IMG/VR virus record: IMGVR_UViG_3300031576_000130
Coordinates: 1 to 42,374 of that record
DNA: 42,374 bases
Strand: one strand, 5' to 3'
From: a virus
Below are positions 16,785 to 24,033 of the stretch, piece by piece. The notes under the pieces are model-generated. The model did not search any database and was not told the DNA's origin. It was given only the letters and a program-made list of their open reading frames with translations. Numbering within the stretch: position 1 is the first letter of the stretch; every line of letters begins with the position of its first letter. Made by a program: the position numbers and the translations under genes.

Positions 16785-19700
16785 GTGCCGACCTACGAGG
16801 TCGACGTCGGCGGGGAGACCTACGAGGTCGAGTCGGCTACCGACCTGACCGACGACCAGGTGCTCGCCGCCGCTCGCGGGGGCGAGGTAACGCCGCCCCT
16901 CACCCCGGAAGTCGCCCCGGCGGACGAGCCCTTCGTGAGCCGTTACGGCGCGACCGGGATCCGGGCGGCATCCGGTGCCGTCGCCGGGTACGTAGGAGCA
17001 ATCCCGAGCCTCATCACGACCCCGGCCGCCGCCCTCATCGGCGGCGCCGGCGAGGCGCTCGCACAGGCGCGGGAGGTCTCTCGGGGGGAGCGGGCGGGGT
17101 TCAACCTCGGGAGCATCGGCGTCGAGGCCGGGATCTCCGCGGTCCCGCTCGGCCGGCTCGCCAGGGGGGCGACCGTCGCCGCTCGAGCCGGGACAGAGGC
17201 CCTGAAGATCGGGGCCGTCGAGGCGGTCGGTGCTCAGGCACGGTCCCTAGCAGAGACCGGAGAACTGGCGTCCGCCGGCACGACAGCGACCGCAGCGGCG
17301 CTCGGAGGGGCCGCTGGAGCGGTGGCAGGGGCGCTCACCCGACCCACGGCGCGCACCGTCGGCGAGGCCGAGCAGGTGCTAGAGCAAGTAGCAAAGACCG
17401 AGGGGCGGGCGCTCGGGGCCGACGCGGACCGCGAGGCCCTCCAGCTCGGGCTCTTCGACTCCGCCGGCCACGTCAACCTTCAGGTAGCCGACTACCTCGC
17501 TCCGACGACGCGCGGCGCCTCCGTACGGGCGACCGGCCAGGTCGCCGACGCGGTGATCGCCGAGGGCAAGGAGGCGGCCGCGGTCCTATCCCGGACCAGG
17601 GCCGCCGCCGGCGACGAGCGGCTCTACCGCCAGGTCGCCGAGGCGTTCGACACCGGAGAGATCGCCGCGCCCGAGCTGGCGCGGGAGCTCTCCGACCGCG
17701 GGCTGTCGATGAGCGAGTTCGTCGCCGACTACTACGTCCCCTCGATCCGCCGGGCGGGCCGGCAGCTCCAGCAGCTGTCCCAGGTGCGGAAGTTCATCGA
17801 CGAGTCCGCCGACCCCGCGGCCCGGAAGCTGCTCGAGGACATGAGCAGCGAGACGTCGTCGAACCGGGTGCTCGCCTTCCTCCAGAAGCTCGACGACACC
17901 CGGCGCGGGCTCCTCGTCTCCCAGGTGAAGACCGGGGTACGGAACGCCATCTCGCAGGGCGCGGCATACGGGACCGATCTCGTCGAGCAGGCGGCGTCCC
18001 AGCTGCTCGGCGGGCGAGGTGACTTCTTCGGGTCGGTCGAGGCGTTCACGCGGGCGTGGGGCCGGAAGGAGTCGCGGGAGACGGTCAAGCGGATGCTCAA
18101 GTACCGCCGCGACCTTTACCGCCAGCTGGGACAGTTCGAGTACGAGCCGAACGGGTCGTTCGTCAACGACATCCCGGTCCTGAACGCGACCCTCGGACGG
18201 TTCACGCGGGCGACGACCTGGATCAACCGGTACCAGGAGGAGTTCTTCCGCCGAGCGAAGTTCGACGCGACCGTCCGACAGGGGCTGAAGGCGGCCGGCG
18301 TCGACCTGGAGAAGGCGCTCGCCGACCCGAAGCTGATCCCGGACGCGCTCCTCGACGAGGCGACCGAGTCGGCGCTCGAGCTGACGTTCGCCGGCGCCAA
18401 CCCCGGCGGGCTGAAGAAGCTGATCGCCGGTGCGCAGATGACGCGCCCGATCTCGACGTTTGTGACGACGTTCCCGCGGTACATGGCGAACGCGGCGACC
18501 TTCGTCGCTAGGCGGAGCCCGCTCGGCCTCGTCCGGCTCGCGACCCAGCACGGGCGGCAGGACGCCGCGACGGTCATGGCCGAGGCCGCGAGCGGGAGCC
18601 TGCTCTTCGGGGGCGCGCTCGCCCTCCGCTCGAGCGAGTCCGCCGGCGAGAAGTGGTACGAGGTCAAGCGCGGCGACAAGCGATTCGACCTCCGCGGGTT
18701 CGCCGGCCCGTTCGCGCCGTACCTGTTCGCGGCCGACGCCTTCCGCCAGTACATGGACACCGGGTCGGTCAACTTCACCGGCCAGGACTACATCGAGGGG
18801 ACGATCGCGATGAACCGGGTCACCGGGACGGCGGCGACGATGCTCTCGTTCCTGACCCAGCGGATGGACGATCAGGACGCCTGGCAGAAGTTCGCGTCGA
18901 AGATGGCGGGCGAGTGGTTCGCTGGGTTCGCGACCCCCGCGAAGGGGATCAAGGACGTCCTGACCGCGACCGGTGTAGAGGAGCCCGAACTTCGCGACGT
19001 GCGCGAGGAGCCGTTCCTCGGGCCGATCAAGGCGGCGATCCCCGGCCTCCAAGAGACCCTACCGAAGCGGGTGTCGCTGACGACCGGCGCCCCGATCCCC
19101 GTCGAGAACGTCGGGCTGTCCGCGCTCCTCGGGCTGTCATCCCGGACTACGAACGCGGTCGAGGCCGAGCTCAACCGGCTCGGGATCTCCCAGCTGGACG
19201 TCGCCCCGAAGACGGGGATCCCGAAGGCGGACCGTGAGATGTACCGCCGGGTCGGGAAGGTCGTCTCTGCGGTCGGGCCGCGGGTCATCGGGACGCGGAC
19301 GTATCAGGCGCTCCCGGACGAGGAGAAGGCGCTCGCCTTCCGCGAGCTCTTCGAGGAAGCCCGCGGCGCCGCGCGCCGGCACCTGGAGGCGACGAGGCCG
19401 AAGCTCTCGGCCGCGACCCAGTTGCGGCGACAGGTGACGAAGGCGGAGCGGCGGGCGCTCGAGGCGAAGGGGGTCGACGTCGGCGCGCTCGTCGAGCAGT
19501 TCGCGGCCGCCGAGCCGGAGACCGACGGCGCGGCCGCCCCGCCGGCGCCTCCCGCCCGACCGGCACCACCTGCACCAGGGGGGACGTCCGCCCTCGACGA
19601 GGGAACGGCCCCGGCGACCCCGTTCGACGACCTCTTCGCCGAGGCCGCGTCGCTGACCGGCGTCCCCGTCCCGTTCCTCAAGGCGATCGGGCATACGGAG

Positions 19701-20021
19701 ACCCGGTTTCGGAACGTCCAGGGTCCCCCGACGCGGTTCGGACGGGCGCGCGGAGTGATGCAGATATTGCCGTCAACCTTCGCGCCGTTCGTCGACGAGG
19801 CGGCCGGACTCCTCGGGCACGAGCCGAAGATCGACGAGCCCCGCGACAACATCGTCGTCTCGGCGCTCCTGATCCGGGACATCCTCCAGAAGACGGAGGA
19901 CGCCGAGGTCGCGGCCCGGGAGTACCACGGCGGGCCGGATACCCGGATCCACGGCCCGAAGACCGCAGCGTACGGCCAGGACGTCGCGAGAAAGTTCCGG
20001 TCGTGGAGGGAGGGCGCATGA
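16785..20021 (+). CDS. Large ejection protein with C-terminal lytic transglycosylase domain
   Basis: This is a 1078-residue protein from GTG 16785. The N-terminus (YEVDVGGETYEVESATDLTD) is a small beta domain, followed by Ala/Gly-rich and then long helical regions. A Pro/Ala linker near 905-935 leads to an SLT-type domain: HTETRF with the likely catalytic Glu near residue 972, then GVMQILPSTFAPF and a late AAREYHGG motif. This would cleave peptidoglycan glycan strands during DNA entry, as T7 gp16 does, although in T7 the domain is N-terminal. It ends in an ATGA overlap with the lysis cassette. Confidence 0.85.
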   Translation: MPTYEVDVGGETYEVESATDLTDDQVLAAARGGEVTPPLTPEVAPADEPFVSRYGATGIRAASGAVAGYVGAIPSLITTPAAALIGGAGEALAQAREVSRGERAGFNLGSIGVEAGISAVPLGRLARGATVAARAGTEALKIGAVEAVGAQARSLAETGELASAGTTATAAALGGAAGAVAGALTRPTARTVGEAEQVLEQVAKTEGRALGADADREALQLGLFDSAGHVNLQVADYLAPTTRGASVRATGQVADAVIAEGKEAAAVLSRTRAAAGDERLYRQVAEAFDTGEIAAPELARELSDRGLSMSEFVADYYVPSIRRAGRQLQQLSQVRKFIDESADPAARKLLEDMSSETSSNRVLAFLQKLDDTRRGLLVSQVKTGVRNAISQGAAYGTDLVEQAASQLLGGRGDFFGSVEAFTRAWGRKESRETVKRMLKYRRDLYRQLGQFEYEPNGSFVNDIPVLNATLGRFTRATTWINRYQEEFFRRAKFDATVRQGLKAAGVDLEKALADPKLIPDALLDEATESALELTFAGANPGGLKKLIAGAQMTRPISTFVTTFPRYMANAATFVARRSPLGLVRLATQHGRQDAATVMAEAASGSLLFGGALALRSSESAGEKWYEVKRGDKRFDLRGFAGPFAPYLFAADAFRQYMDTGSVNFTGQDYIEGTIAMNRVTGTAATMLSFLTQRMDDQDAWQKFASKMAGEWFAGFATPAKGIKDVLTATGVEEPELRDVREEPFLGPIKAAIPGLQETLPKRVSLTTGAPIPVENVGLSALLGLSSRTTNAVEAELNRLGISQLDVAPKTGIPKADREMYRRVGKVVSAVGPRVIGTRTYQALPDEEKALAFRELFEEARGAARRHLEATRPKLSAATQLRRQVTKAERRALEAKGVDVGALVEQFAAAEPETDGAAAPPAPPARPAPPAPGGTSALDEGTAPATPFDDLFAEAASLTGVPVPFLKAIGHTETRFRNVQGPPTRFGRARGVMQILPSTFAPFVDEAAGLLGHEPKIDEPRDNIVVSALLIRDILQKTEDAEVAAREYHGGPDTRIHGPKTAAYGQDVARKFRSWREGA

Positions 20022-20179
20022 CGGTCGACCTGAACACCCTCGTCCAGGGGGCGAGCCTGGCGCTCGTCCTCGGGATCGGGCGTACGCTGTGGCGTACGGT
20101 CTCCGTCGTCGAGCGGCTGGACGAGCGGACGACCCAGCACGGCGAGCGGATCGAGACGCTCGAGAAGCGGGTCGCGTGA
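20018..20179 (+). CDS. Small single-TM protein of the lysis cassette
   Basis: This 53-residue protein is translated from ATG 20018, which overlaps the previous TGA. A hydrophobic segment (residues about 8-21) precedes an amphipathic charged helix (ERLDERTTQHGERIETLEK). This short TM-plus-helix layout is common among phage holin-associated or antiholin-like proteins. It overlaps the lysozyme start by GTGA, so the two are co-translated. A part in timing or enabling lysis is inferred from position. Confidence 0.7.
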   Translation: MTVDLNTLVQGASLALVLGIGRTLWRTVSVVERLDERTTQHGERIETLEKRVA

Positions 20180-20595
20180 ACCGGGCGGCTCTGAAGGCGC
20201 AGCTGGTCCGACACGAGGGGCTGCGGCTCAAGCCCTACCGGGACACGGTCGGGAAGCTGACGATCGGCGTCGGGCGCAACCTCGACGACGTCGGGATCAC
20301 CGAGGACGAGGCGCGGACTCTTCTCGACAACGACGTCGCCCGGGTCGAGTCACACATCGCCCGCGTCGTCCCAGCGTTCTCGTCCCTCGACGACGTCCGG
20401 CAGCGGGTCCTCGTCGACATGGCGTTCAACCTCGGCGTCCCGGGGCTGCTCAAGTTCAAGGCGATGCTCGCCGCCGTCGAGGCCCGAGACTTCTTCCATG
20501 CGGCTCTCGAGATGATCGACAGCCGGTGGGCGGCCCAGGTCGGGCAGCGAGCGACCCGACTCGCGGCGATGATGGAGACAGGGACCGATCCGTGA
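20176..20595 (+). CDS. Endolysin, GH24 lysozyme (T4 type)
   Basis: This is a 139-residue muramidase that hydrolyses peptidoglycan at the end of infection. The catalytic pattern E-8x-D-5x-T of T4-type lysozymes is complete: Glu14 (HEG), Asp23 (YRD) and Thr29 (LTIGVGRNLDD). There is no signal peptide or SAR-type N-terminal helix, so export should depend on a holin. Start GTG 20176 is set by the GTGA overlap and brings the catalytic Glu to position 14; a longer in-frame start at 20089 would read into the neighbour. Confidence 0.95.
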   Translation: MNRAALKAQLVRHEGLRLKPYRDTVGKLTIGVGRNLDDVGITEDEARTLLDNDVARVESHIARVVPAFSSLDDVRQRVLVDMAFNLGVPGLLKFKAMLAAVEARDFFHAALEMIDSRWAAQVGQRATRLAAMMETGTDP

Positions 20596-20765
20596 GGATG
20601 CGCGAGCGAATCCTCGAGTCCGGGCAGCCGGGCGCCCTCGGATTCGTCCTACGGCTCGCCGGCGCCCTCTGGAGGAGGCACCGTGACGCTCTGGCAGAAG
20701 ATGAAGCTCGGTCGCGAGGCTCTGAAACTCTGGAGTCTCGCGGAGAAGGAGAGAAGCATGGGTAA
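20592..20765 (+). CDS. Possible small overlapping lysis-region gene
   Basis: This 57-residue frame starts at GTG 20592 (GTGA overlap with the lysozyme stop) or at ATG 20598. It has a short Leu/Ala-rich patch and a charged C-terminal half. The last 83 bases overlap the holin-like gene in another frame. The GTGA junction and 87-base gap otherwise left empty argue for a real gene, but the overlap and lack of a clear ribosome site argue against it. An embedded spanin component was considered, but no signal or lipobox is present. Confidence 0.35.
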   Translation: MRMRERILESGQPGALGFVLRLAGALWRRHRDALAEDEARSRGSETLESRGEGEKHG

Positions 20766-20922
20766 GAGTTTGCTCACTAGCAAGACGTTCTGGCTGAACG
20801 TCGTCGGCGCGGCGACCGTTGCGGCCGGTTTCGTCCCCCCGCAGTACGGGGTCCCGGCGCTCGCGATCCTCAACATCGTGAACCGACTACTGACGAACCA
20901 GCCGATCACGTCCGTCGCCTAA
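20683..20922 (+). CDS. Holin-like membrane protein with two candidate starts
   Basis: This is a 79-residue protein. The segment SKTFWLNVVGAATVAAG and the following Pro-Gln-Tyr turn, then ALAILNIVNRLLTNQPIT, match a small phage membrane protein type often placed beside endolysins. Two hydrophobic helices are predicted. GTG 20683 follows GGAGGAGG (20671-20678), and an internal ATG at 20758 follows AAGGAGAG, so long (79 aa) and short (54 aa) forms may both be made. The long form adds a basic amphipathic N-terminus. It is the last gene before the terminator. Confidence 0.75.
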   Translation: MTLWQKMKLGREALKLWSLAEKERSMGKSLLTSKTFWLNVVGAATVAAGFVPPQYGVPALAILNIVNRLLTNQPITSVA

Positions 20923-20928
20923 CAGAAT

Positions 20929-20981
20929 ACTCAGCGTCCTGAGTAAAACGCCGTCGATCCCTCAGCGGGTCGACGGCGTTT
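20929..20981. terminator. Double hairpin, bidirectional terminator between convergent modules
   Basis: Two adjacent perfect inverted repeats are present: ACTCAG/CTGAGT (20929-20934 with 20939-20944), and a 12-bp stem AAACGCCGTCGA/TCGACGGCGTTT (20946-20957 with 20970-20981). The second is flanked by T-rich bases on either strand reading outward. It separates the plus-strand lysis genes from the minus-strand operon, whose last gene ends inside the stem (stop at 20962-20964). Confidence 0.85.
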
Positions 20982-21159
20982 CTGCTTCTGTCGTGAAGTC
21001 GAACCAGTCACCGATCGCGTTCATCACCTCGCGCTCGACGTTCTCGATCGAGCGGTCACTGAGCGGCGGCTCTTCGGAGTACTCCCTGTACCGTTGTAGG
21101 CCATAGGACACGCCTTGCTCGATCGCCATCTCTATGACGTTGTATACCTTTACGCGCAT
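20962..21159 (-). CDS. Small acidic protein, paralogue of the 24021 gene
   Basis: This is a 65-residue protein and the last gene of the minus-strand module. The stretch EQGVSYGLQRYREYSEEPPLSD resembles the EGFDYAFRYYSEFRPIKD segment of the 61-residue protein at 24021-24206, with a shared G-x-x-Y-x-x-x-x-Y-x-E/S core. The two are likely paralogues. Function is unknown. The last codons lie in the terminator stem. Confidence 0.65.
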   Translation of the reverse strand: MRVKVYNVIEMAIEQGVSYGLQRYREYSEEPPLSDRSIENVEREVMNAIGDWFDFTTEAETPSTR

Positions 21160-21428
21160 GCCTTCTTCTCCCTCGCGATCTCGTAGTCACAGTCCGCGCG
21201 CTTGACGCCGTCCACGTCGTAGCTGAGCTTAACGAGGAGCGCCCGCTCGCCCTTCGTCAGGTTCTCCCGGCACCATCGGACCCGGTCCTCGCGCCCCCTC
21301 CAGGTGTCGGGGGCGGCGACCGGGAGGGGCTGGGTCATCGGGTCGGCCGGCGCCGGCGGGTCGGGGAGGCCGCTGAAGCCGTACTGGAGTGAGGGGCAGT
21401 CGGCGAGATCGTCGAGTTCCTTTCGCAT
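21150..21428 (-). CDS. Hypothetical protein, 92 residues
   Basis: The start is set at ATG 21428, after AAGGAG about 12 bases upstream that overlaps the DUF5664 stop. A longer open frame upstream is only the shadow of that gene. The N-terminus is helical (MRKELDDLADC), the middle is Pro-rich, and the C-terminus has a Trp/Arg helix and four Cys in total, without a recognisable metal-site spacing. It overlaps the next gene by 10 bases. No family was recognised. Confidence 0.6.
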   Translation of the reverse strand: MRKELDDLADCPSLQYGFSGLPDPPAPADPMTQPLPVAAPDTWRGREDRVRWCRENLTKGERALLVKLSYDVDGVKRADCDYEIAREKKACA

Positions 21429-21445
21429 CCGCTCGAAGAGCTCCT

Positions 21446-22174
21446 TCAGTGCGGCCTCCCGCAGATGCCACAGTCGCAGCGCGCCTCTGAGCCGACATCG
21501 GCCGCGCCCGTCGCGCACTCGAACGGCTCGTCCGTCAGCTGGCTCGCTTCTCTCAGCGCGCGGCTGATCTTCTCGAGGTGCTCCCCGGGTGTTCCGGCAC
21601 AGACGTTCGCTAGCTGGCCGGGGTACCGCTCGGCGACGGGCCGTGGCGCGGATAGGGATAGCGGCGCGGATAGGGATAGCGGCGCGGATAGGGTCTCGGC
21701 GGGGATGTACGTCTCGGCGCGCCCGGTGTAGACCTTCGGCTCGGTCAGCTCGGCGATCAGCTTCCCGGCGACCCCCGGCGTCGGCCTGTCGTCGACGAGG
21801 TTCCCGGTCGCCTTCGCGTCGAGGAGGATCGCCATGCACGCGGCCGCGTGCGCGACGTGCGGCTGGCCGGACTCGGGGTCGAGCTCCTCCCCGTCGAGGG
21901 CGGTGAGCAGGTGCCGCATCGCCGCGGCGACGTAGATCGAGTACCGGACCTTCTTCTGGCGCCAGTTGTATTTCCCGTACTTGGCCGCCCCGAGTGCCAT
22001 CACCTTGCTCAGGTAGAGGAGCGCCGCCGGCGGAACGAGGTCGAGTTGCGGTTTCGCGACGCCGAGGGCGTCCTTCGGGTTTATCCCTTCACCCTCGGCG
22101 TGCCGTACCACGACACTTCCGCAGGGCGATATCGTACAATTCGGCCCGCGGCTGTGCGAGCAGGTCATGCTCAT
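21446..22174 (-). CDS. DUF5664 / dATP-dGTP diphosphohydrolase-type protein
   Basis: This is a 242-residue protein from ATG 22174 with GGAGGA upstream. Residues 30-125 carry the family signature: NPKDALGVAKPQLDLVPPAA, a VMALGAAKYGKYNW motif, AAMRHLLTALDGEELDPESG and a final HVAHAAACMAILLDA helix. These His/Glu/Asp residues fit an all-alpha metal-dependent NTP pyrophosphohydrolase, and relatives (MazZ-like) trim the dATP/dGTP pool. The second half is a separate region with SAPLSLSAPLSL repeats and a CDCGICGRPH Cys-rich end. The call of activity is inference from the family name. PurZ, its partner in 2-aminoadenine phages, is absent here. Confidence 0.82.
   Translation of the reverse strand: MSMTCSHSRGPNCTISPCGSVVVRHAEGEGINPKDALGVAKPQLDLVPPAALLYLSKVMALGAAKYGKYNWRQKKVRYSIYVAAAMRHLLTALDGEELDPESGQPHVAHAAACMAILLDAKATGNLVDDRPTPGVAGKLIAELTEPKVYTGRAETYIPAETLSAPLSLSAPLSLSAPRPVAERYPGQLANVCAGTPGEHLEKISRALREASQLTDEPFECATGAADVGSEARCDCGICGRPH
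21645..21693 (-). repeat. 18-bp tandem repeat inside the DUF5664 gene
   Basis: The unit ggcgcggatagggatagc occurs at 21645-21662 and 21663-21680, followed by a 13-base partial copy to 21693. It encodes the Ser-Ala-Pro-Leu-Ser-Leu repeat of the linker, in frame. Confidence 0.9.
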
Positions 22175-22402
22175 CGTCTCTTCCTCCGCTTCTTCTGGTT
22201 CTCGTCGATTACGTACCGTAGCTGCTGCGTCTCTTTTCGGGTCGCGCACTGGATCAGCCGTAGTCCGAGGTGCGTCGCCTCGCGGCGTCGTCAGGAGAAT
22301 GCCTGTAGACCGAGCGGCCACCGACGAAGTGCTCGAGCGAGATGCGGCAGCTGTACGGTCGGTATTGCCGGAGGGTTCGCCGGTACCTTGTGTGTTCTTC
22401 AT
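22171..22402 (-). pseudogene. Frameshifted small gene between CitE and DUF5664 genes
   Basis: ATG 22402 overlaps the CitE stop (ATGA), and a TGA at 22171-22173 overlaps the DUF5664 start (ATGA), the coupling used throughout this operon. The interval is 232 bases, not a multiple of three. G/C-ending codons shift from one frame (EEHTRYRRTLRQYRPYSC then SLEHFVGGRSVYRHSPDDAA) to another (ATHLGLRLIQCATRKETQ then YVIDENQKKRRKRR). A single protein of about 77-80 residues interrupted by one or two indels explains this. The indels may be real or assembly errors. Function is unknown. Confidence 0.6.
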
Positions 22403-23238
22403 CACGCCTCCTTCAGAATCGCCCGAGCTTGTCGATCGACTGGGATGCCGACGACCAGCCCGTTCTCGTCGACCCAGACCTCGCCGAGCCTGGCCGCGTG
22501 CTGCGCGTGGATCCTCCCCGCCCACGCTCGCTCGATCTCACCCGGGCCAAACAGGTCGTTCGCGATCGGCACCTGGAGCGGGTGAATGCAGGCAGCCCCG
22601 GTGAAGCCGAAGCTCCGAGATCCGCGCCAGGTGGCCGTGACGTGACTCGAGTCGCGGACGTTGAAGCAGGTGTCGAGCGCCTGCTTCCCGAACGCGGCCG
22701 CGTAGGTGGCGAGCTTCTGCTTAGCGTAGACGAAGCGGGTGTTCGTGAGCGGGCCGTAGTCGATCCAGGAACCCCAGCGCCGATCGGAGACGCCCATCCC
22801 CGCAGCGAAGTCGGCGACCCCGAAGATGCCCCCGAGGACGTTCGGGAGGGCGAGGATCGAGCGGAGGTTGACGATCGCGCCCGGGGTCTCGATGACCGGG
22901 AGGAGCGGCACCGTGGCCGTCTCACCCTCGTACGTCATGAGCTCTCGCGCCTCGGTGATCTTCGGGACCACGAGGACGTCGAGCCGGCAGCCGGCGTCGA
23001 GGAGCGTACCCGCGTCCGTCGTGTACGGGTTGATCCGAACGGCGACGACCTGGGGGACGATCTTGCCGATCGAAGAGCGGAGATACGCGACGAGCGTCTC
23101 GAGGGCGTACGCCTTGTGGTGGGGCGGGACCGAGTCCTCGAGGTCGAACATCAGGCAGTCCGCGCCGGACCGAACGGCCTTCTCGTAGAGCGCCGGCTTG
23201 TGAGCCGGGACGCAGAGGAGTGAACGAATCCGTTTCAT
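22402..23238 (-). CDS. CitE/HpcH-type CoA-lyase or aldolase
   Basis: This is a 278-residue protein from ATG 23238 (ATGA overlap, AAAGGGGG upstream). It has the full TIM-barrel signature of citrate-lyase-beta-like enzymes: RSLLCVPAHKPALYEKA (5-21), GADCLMFDLEDSV (25-37), VRIN with Arg68, VPK (Lys93), VIETPGA with metal-ligand Glu117, FGVADFAAGMG with Asp143, and GFTGAACIHPLQV (211-223). The family cleaves or forms C-C bonds of CoA thioesters with Mg2+. The substrate is not predictable. It is rare in phages to my knowledge, and codon bias matches the phage, so it is not a recent bacterial contaminant. It is coupled to the DUF4406 gene. Confidence 0.88.
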   Translation of the reverse strand: MKRIRSLLCVPAHKPALYEKAVRSGADCLMFDLEDSVPPHHKAYALETLVAYLRSSIGKIVPQVVAVRINPYTTDAGTLLDAGCRLDVLVVPKITEARELMTYEGETATVPLLPVIETPGAIVNLRSILALPNVLGGIFGVADFAAGMGVSDRRWGSWIDYGPLTNTRFVYAKQKLATYAAAFGKQALDTCFNVRDSSHVTATWRGSRSFGFTGAACIHPLQVPIANDLFGPGEIERAWAGRIHAQHAARLGEVWVDENGLVVGIPVDRQARAILKEA

Positions 23239-23624
23239 GCGGCCCCCTTTTCGATGTCGTGTCGTATGCACTTCATCCGCCCCGCGACGAGCGTGTCGAG
23301 GCTGTAGTAAACCGGCTTCCCGATCTTCCCCGCGAACGCGACCTCTCGGTCCCCGCCGGCGGACGGGAGCGGGTTCCCGCGCTCGTCCGACATCCGGAAG
23401 ACGGCGTCACAGGCTTCGATGCACCGGAAGTCGTACTGCATCCAGTCCTCGTAGCTCCGCGGGGCGAGCATCTCCATGCCGAGCGCCTTCTCGTGGGGAC
23501 AGATGACGACGAACCCGAGGTCCATCAGCGTCGCCGCCGCCTCGATCCCGCGCCGGATGTTGACCGGGAAGTTGCCGCCGGTGGTCATCGGGCCGCTCAC
23601 GTAGACGATCATCGGTCGGGTCAT
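23235..23624 (-). CDS. DUF4406, nucleoside 2-deoxyribosyltransferase-like protein
   Basis: This is a 129-residue protein. ATG 23624 is set by the ATGA overlap. The N-terminus MIVYVSGPMT with GGNFPVNIRRGIEAA and the later SYEDWMQYDFRCIEACDAVF and GGDREVAFAGKIGKPVYY segments follow the small Rossmann-like fold of DUF4406 and 2-deoxyribosyltransferases, which bind a nucleoside and swap its base. The Asp and Glu in the expected loops are present. Actual activity is not known for the family. Position beside CitE-like and DUF5664 genes suggests nucleotide or base metabolism. Confidence 0.8.
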   Translation of the reverse strand: MTRPMIVYVSGPMTTGGNFPVNIRRGIEAAATLMDLGFVVICPHEKALGMEMLAPRSYEDWMQYDFRCIEACDAVFRMSDERGNPLPSAGGDREVAFAGKIGKPVYYSLDTLVAGRMKCIRHDIEKGAA

Positions 23625-23794
23625 GCCGTCTCCGTGTCGCGCCGCTCTGCTTCCCGGGCTGCCTCCGTGAGGCGCTGCCCAAGCGCGCGGGTGTCCTGGA
23701 TCGACAAGCGACGCTCGAAGCGGGTCTCGCGGTCGGTGACGACGATCCGCCGAGGCGCGACGGTCGCGTCGATGTGGACGTAGAAGCTGCTCAT
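23621..23794 (-). CDS. Small hypothetical protein, 57 residues
   Basis: ATG 23794 and the TGA stop are both in ATGA overlaps with neighbours, which fixes the gene. The N-terminal half forms strands (SSFYVHIDATV, RRIVVTDRETRFERR) and the C-terminal half is a charged helix. No family was recognised. Confidence 0.7.
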   Translation of the reverse strand: MSSFYVHIDATVAPRRIVVTDRETRFERRLSIQDTRALGQRLTEAAREAERRDTETA

Positions 23795-24033
23795 TCGTAC
23801 ACGTCGCCGTTCTCCGCGAGCTTGGCGTCCTCGTAGGGCGCAACGGCCCGACGATACAGTTCCAGCTTCGCGCACTCGAGGGCGCCGATCGCGGCGTTGT
23901 AGCTGGCGTACCGCGGGCTGCGGCCGAGGAAGAGGAGGACAAGCCGGGTGATGCAGTAGTTCAGGTCCCCAGGGGTCAATGTCGCCGGGAGGTGGGCGAA
24001 CCACTGGCGGCGGGATTTCTCTATGTAGGGCAT
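23791..24033 (-). CDS. DUF6899-like small phage protein
   Basis: This is an 80-residue protein. PGDLNYCITRLVLLFL, then NAAIGALECAKLELYRR and the ending APYEDAKLAENGDVYE, match a small family seen in many phages that I recall as DUF6899. No catalytic function is known. The start at ATG 24033 overlaps the upstream gene by 13 bases. Confidence 0.75.
   Translation of the reverse strand: MPYIEKSRRQWFAHLPATLTPGDLNYCITRLVLLFLGRSPRYASYNAAIGALECAKLELYRRAVAPYEDAKLAENGDVYE

Noticed and set aside
17586-19052. 488-residue minus-strand open frame
   Set aside because: Antisense shadow of the ejection protein.
22402-22525. Longer DUF5664 start at 22402 or 22525
   Set aside because: The added 76+ residues are Ser/Ala/Arg-rich with no G/C third-position bias; ATG 22174 has a strong GGAGGA site.
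23238-23271. Earlier CitE start at 23271
   Set aside because: It would extend over the end of the DUF4406 gene; ATG 23238 has a purine-rich site and an ATGA junction.
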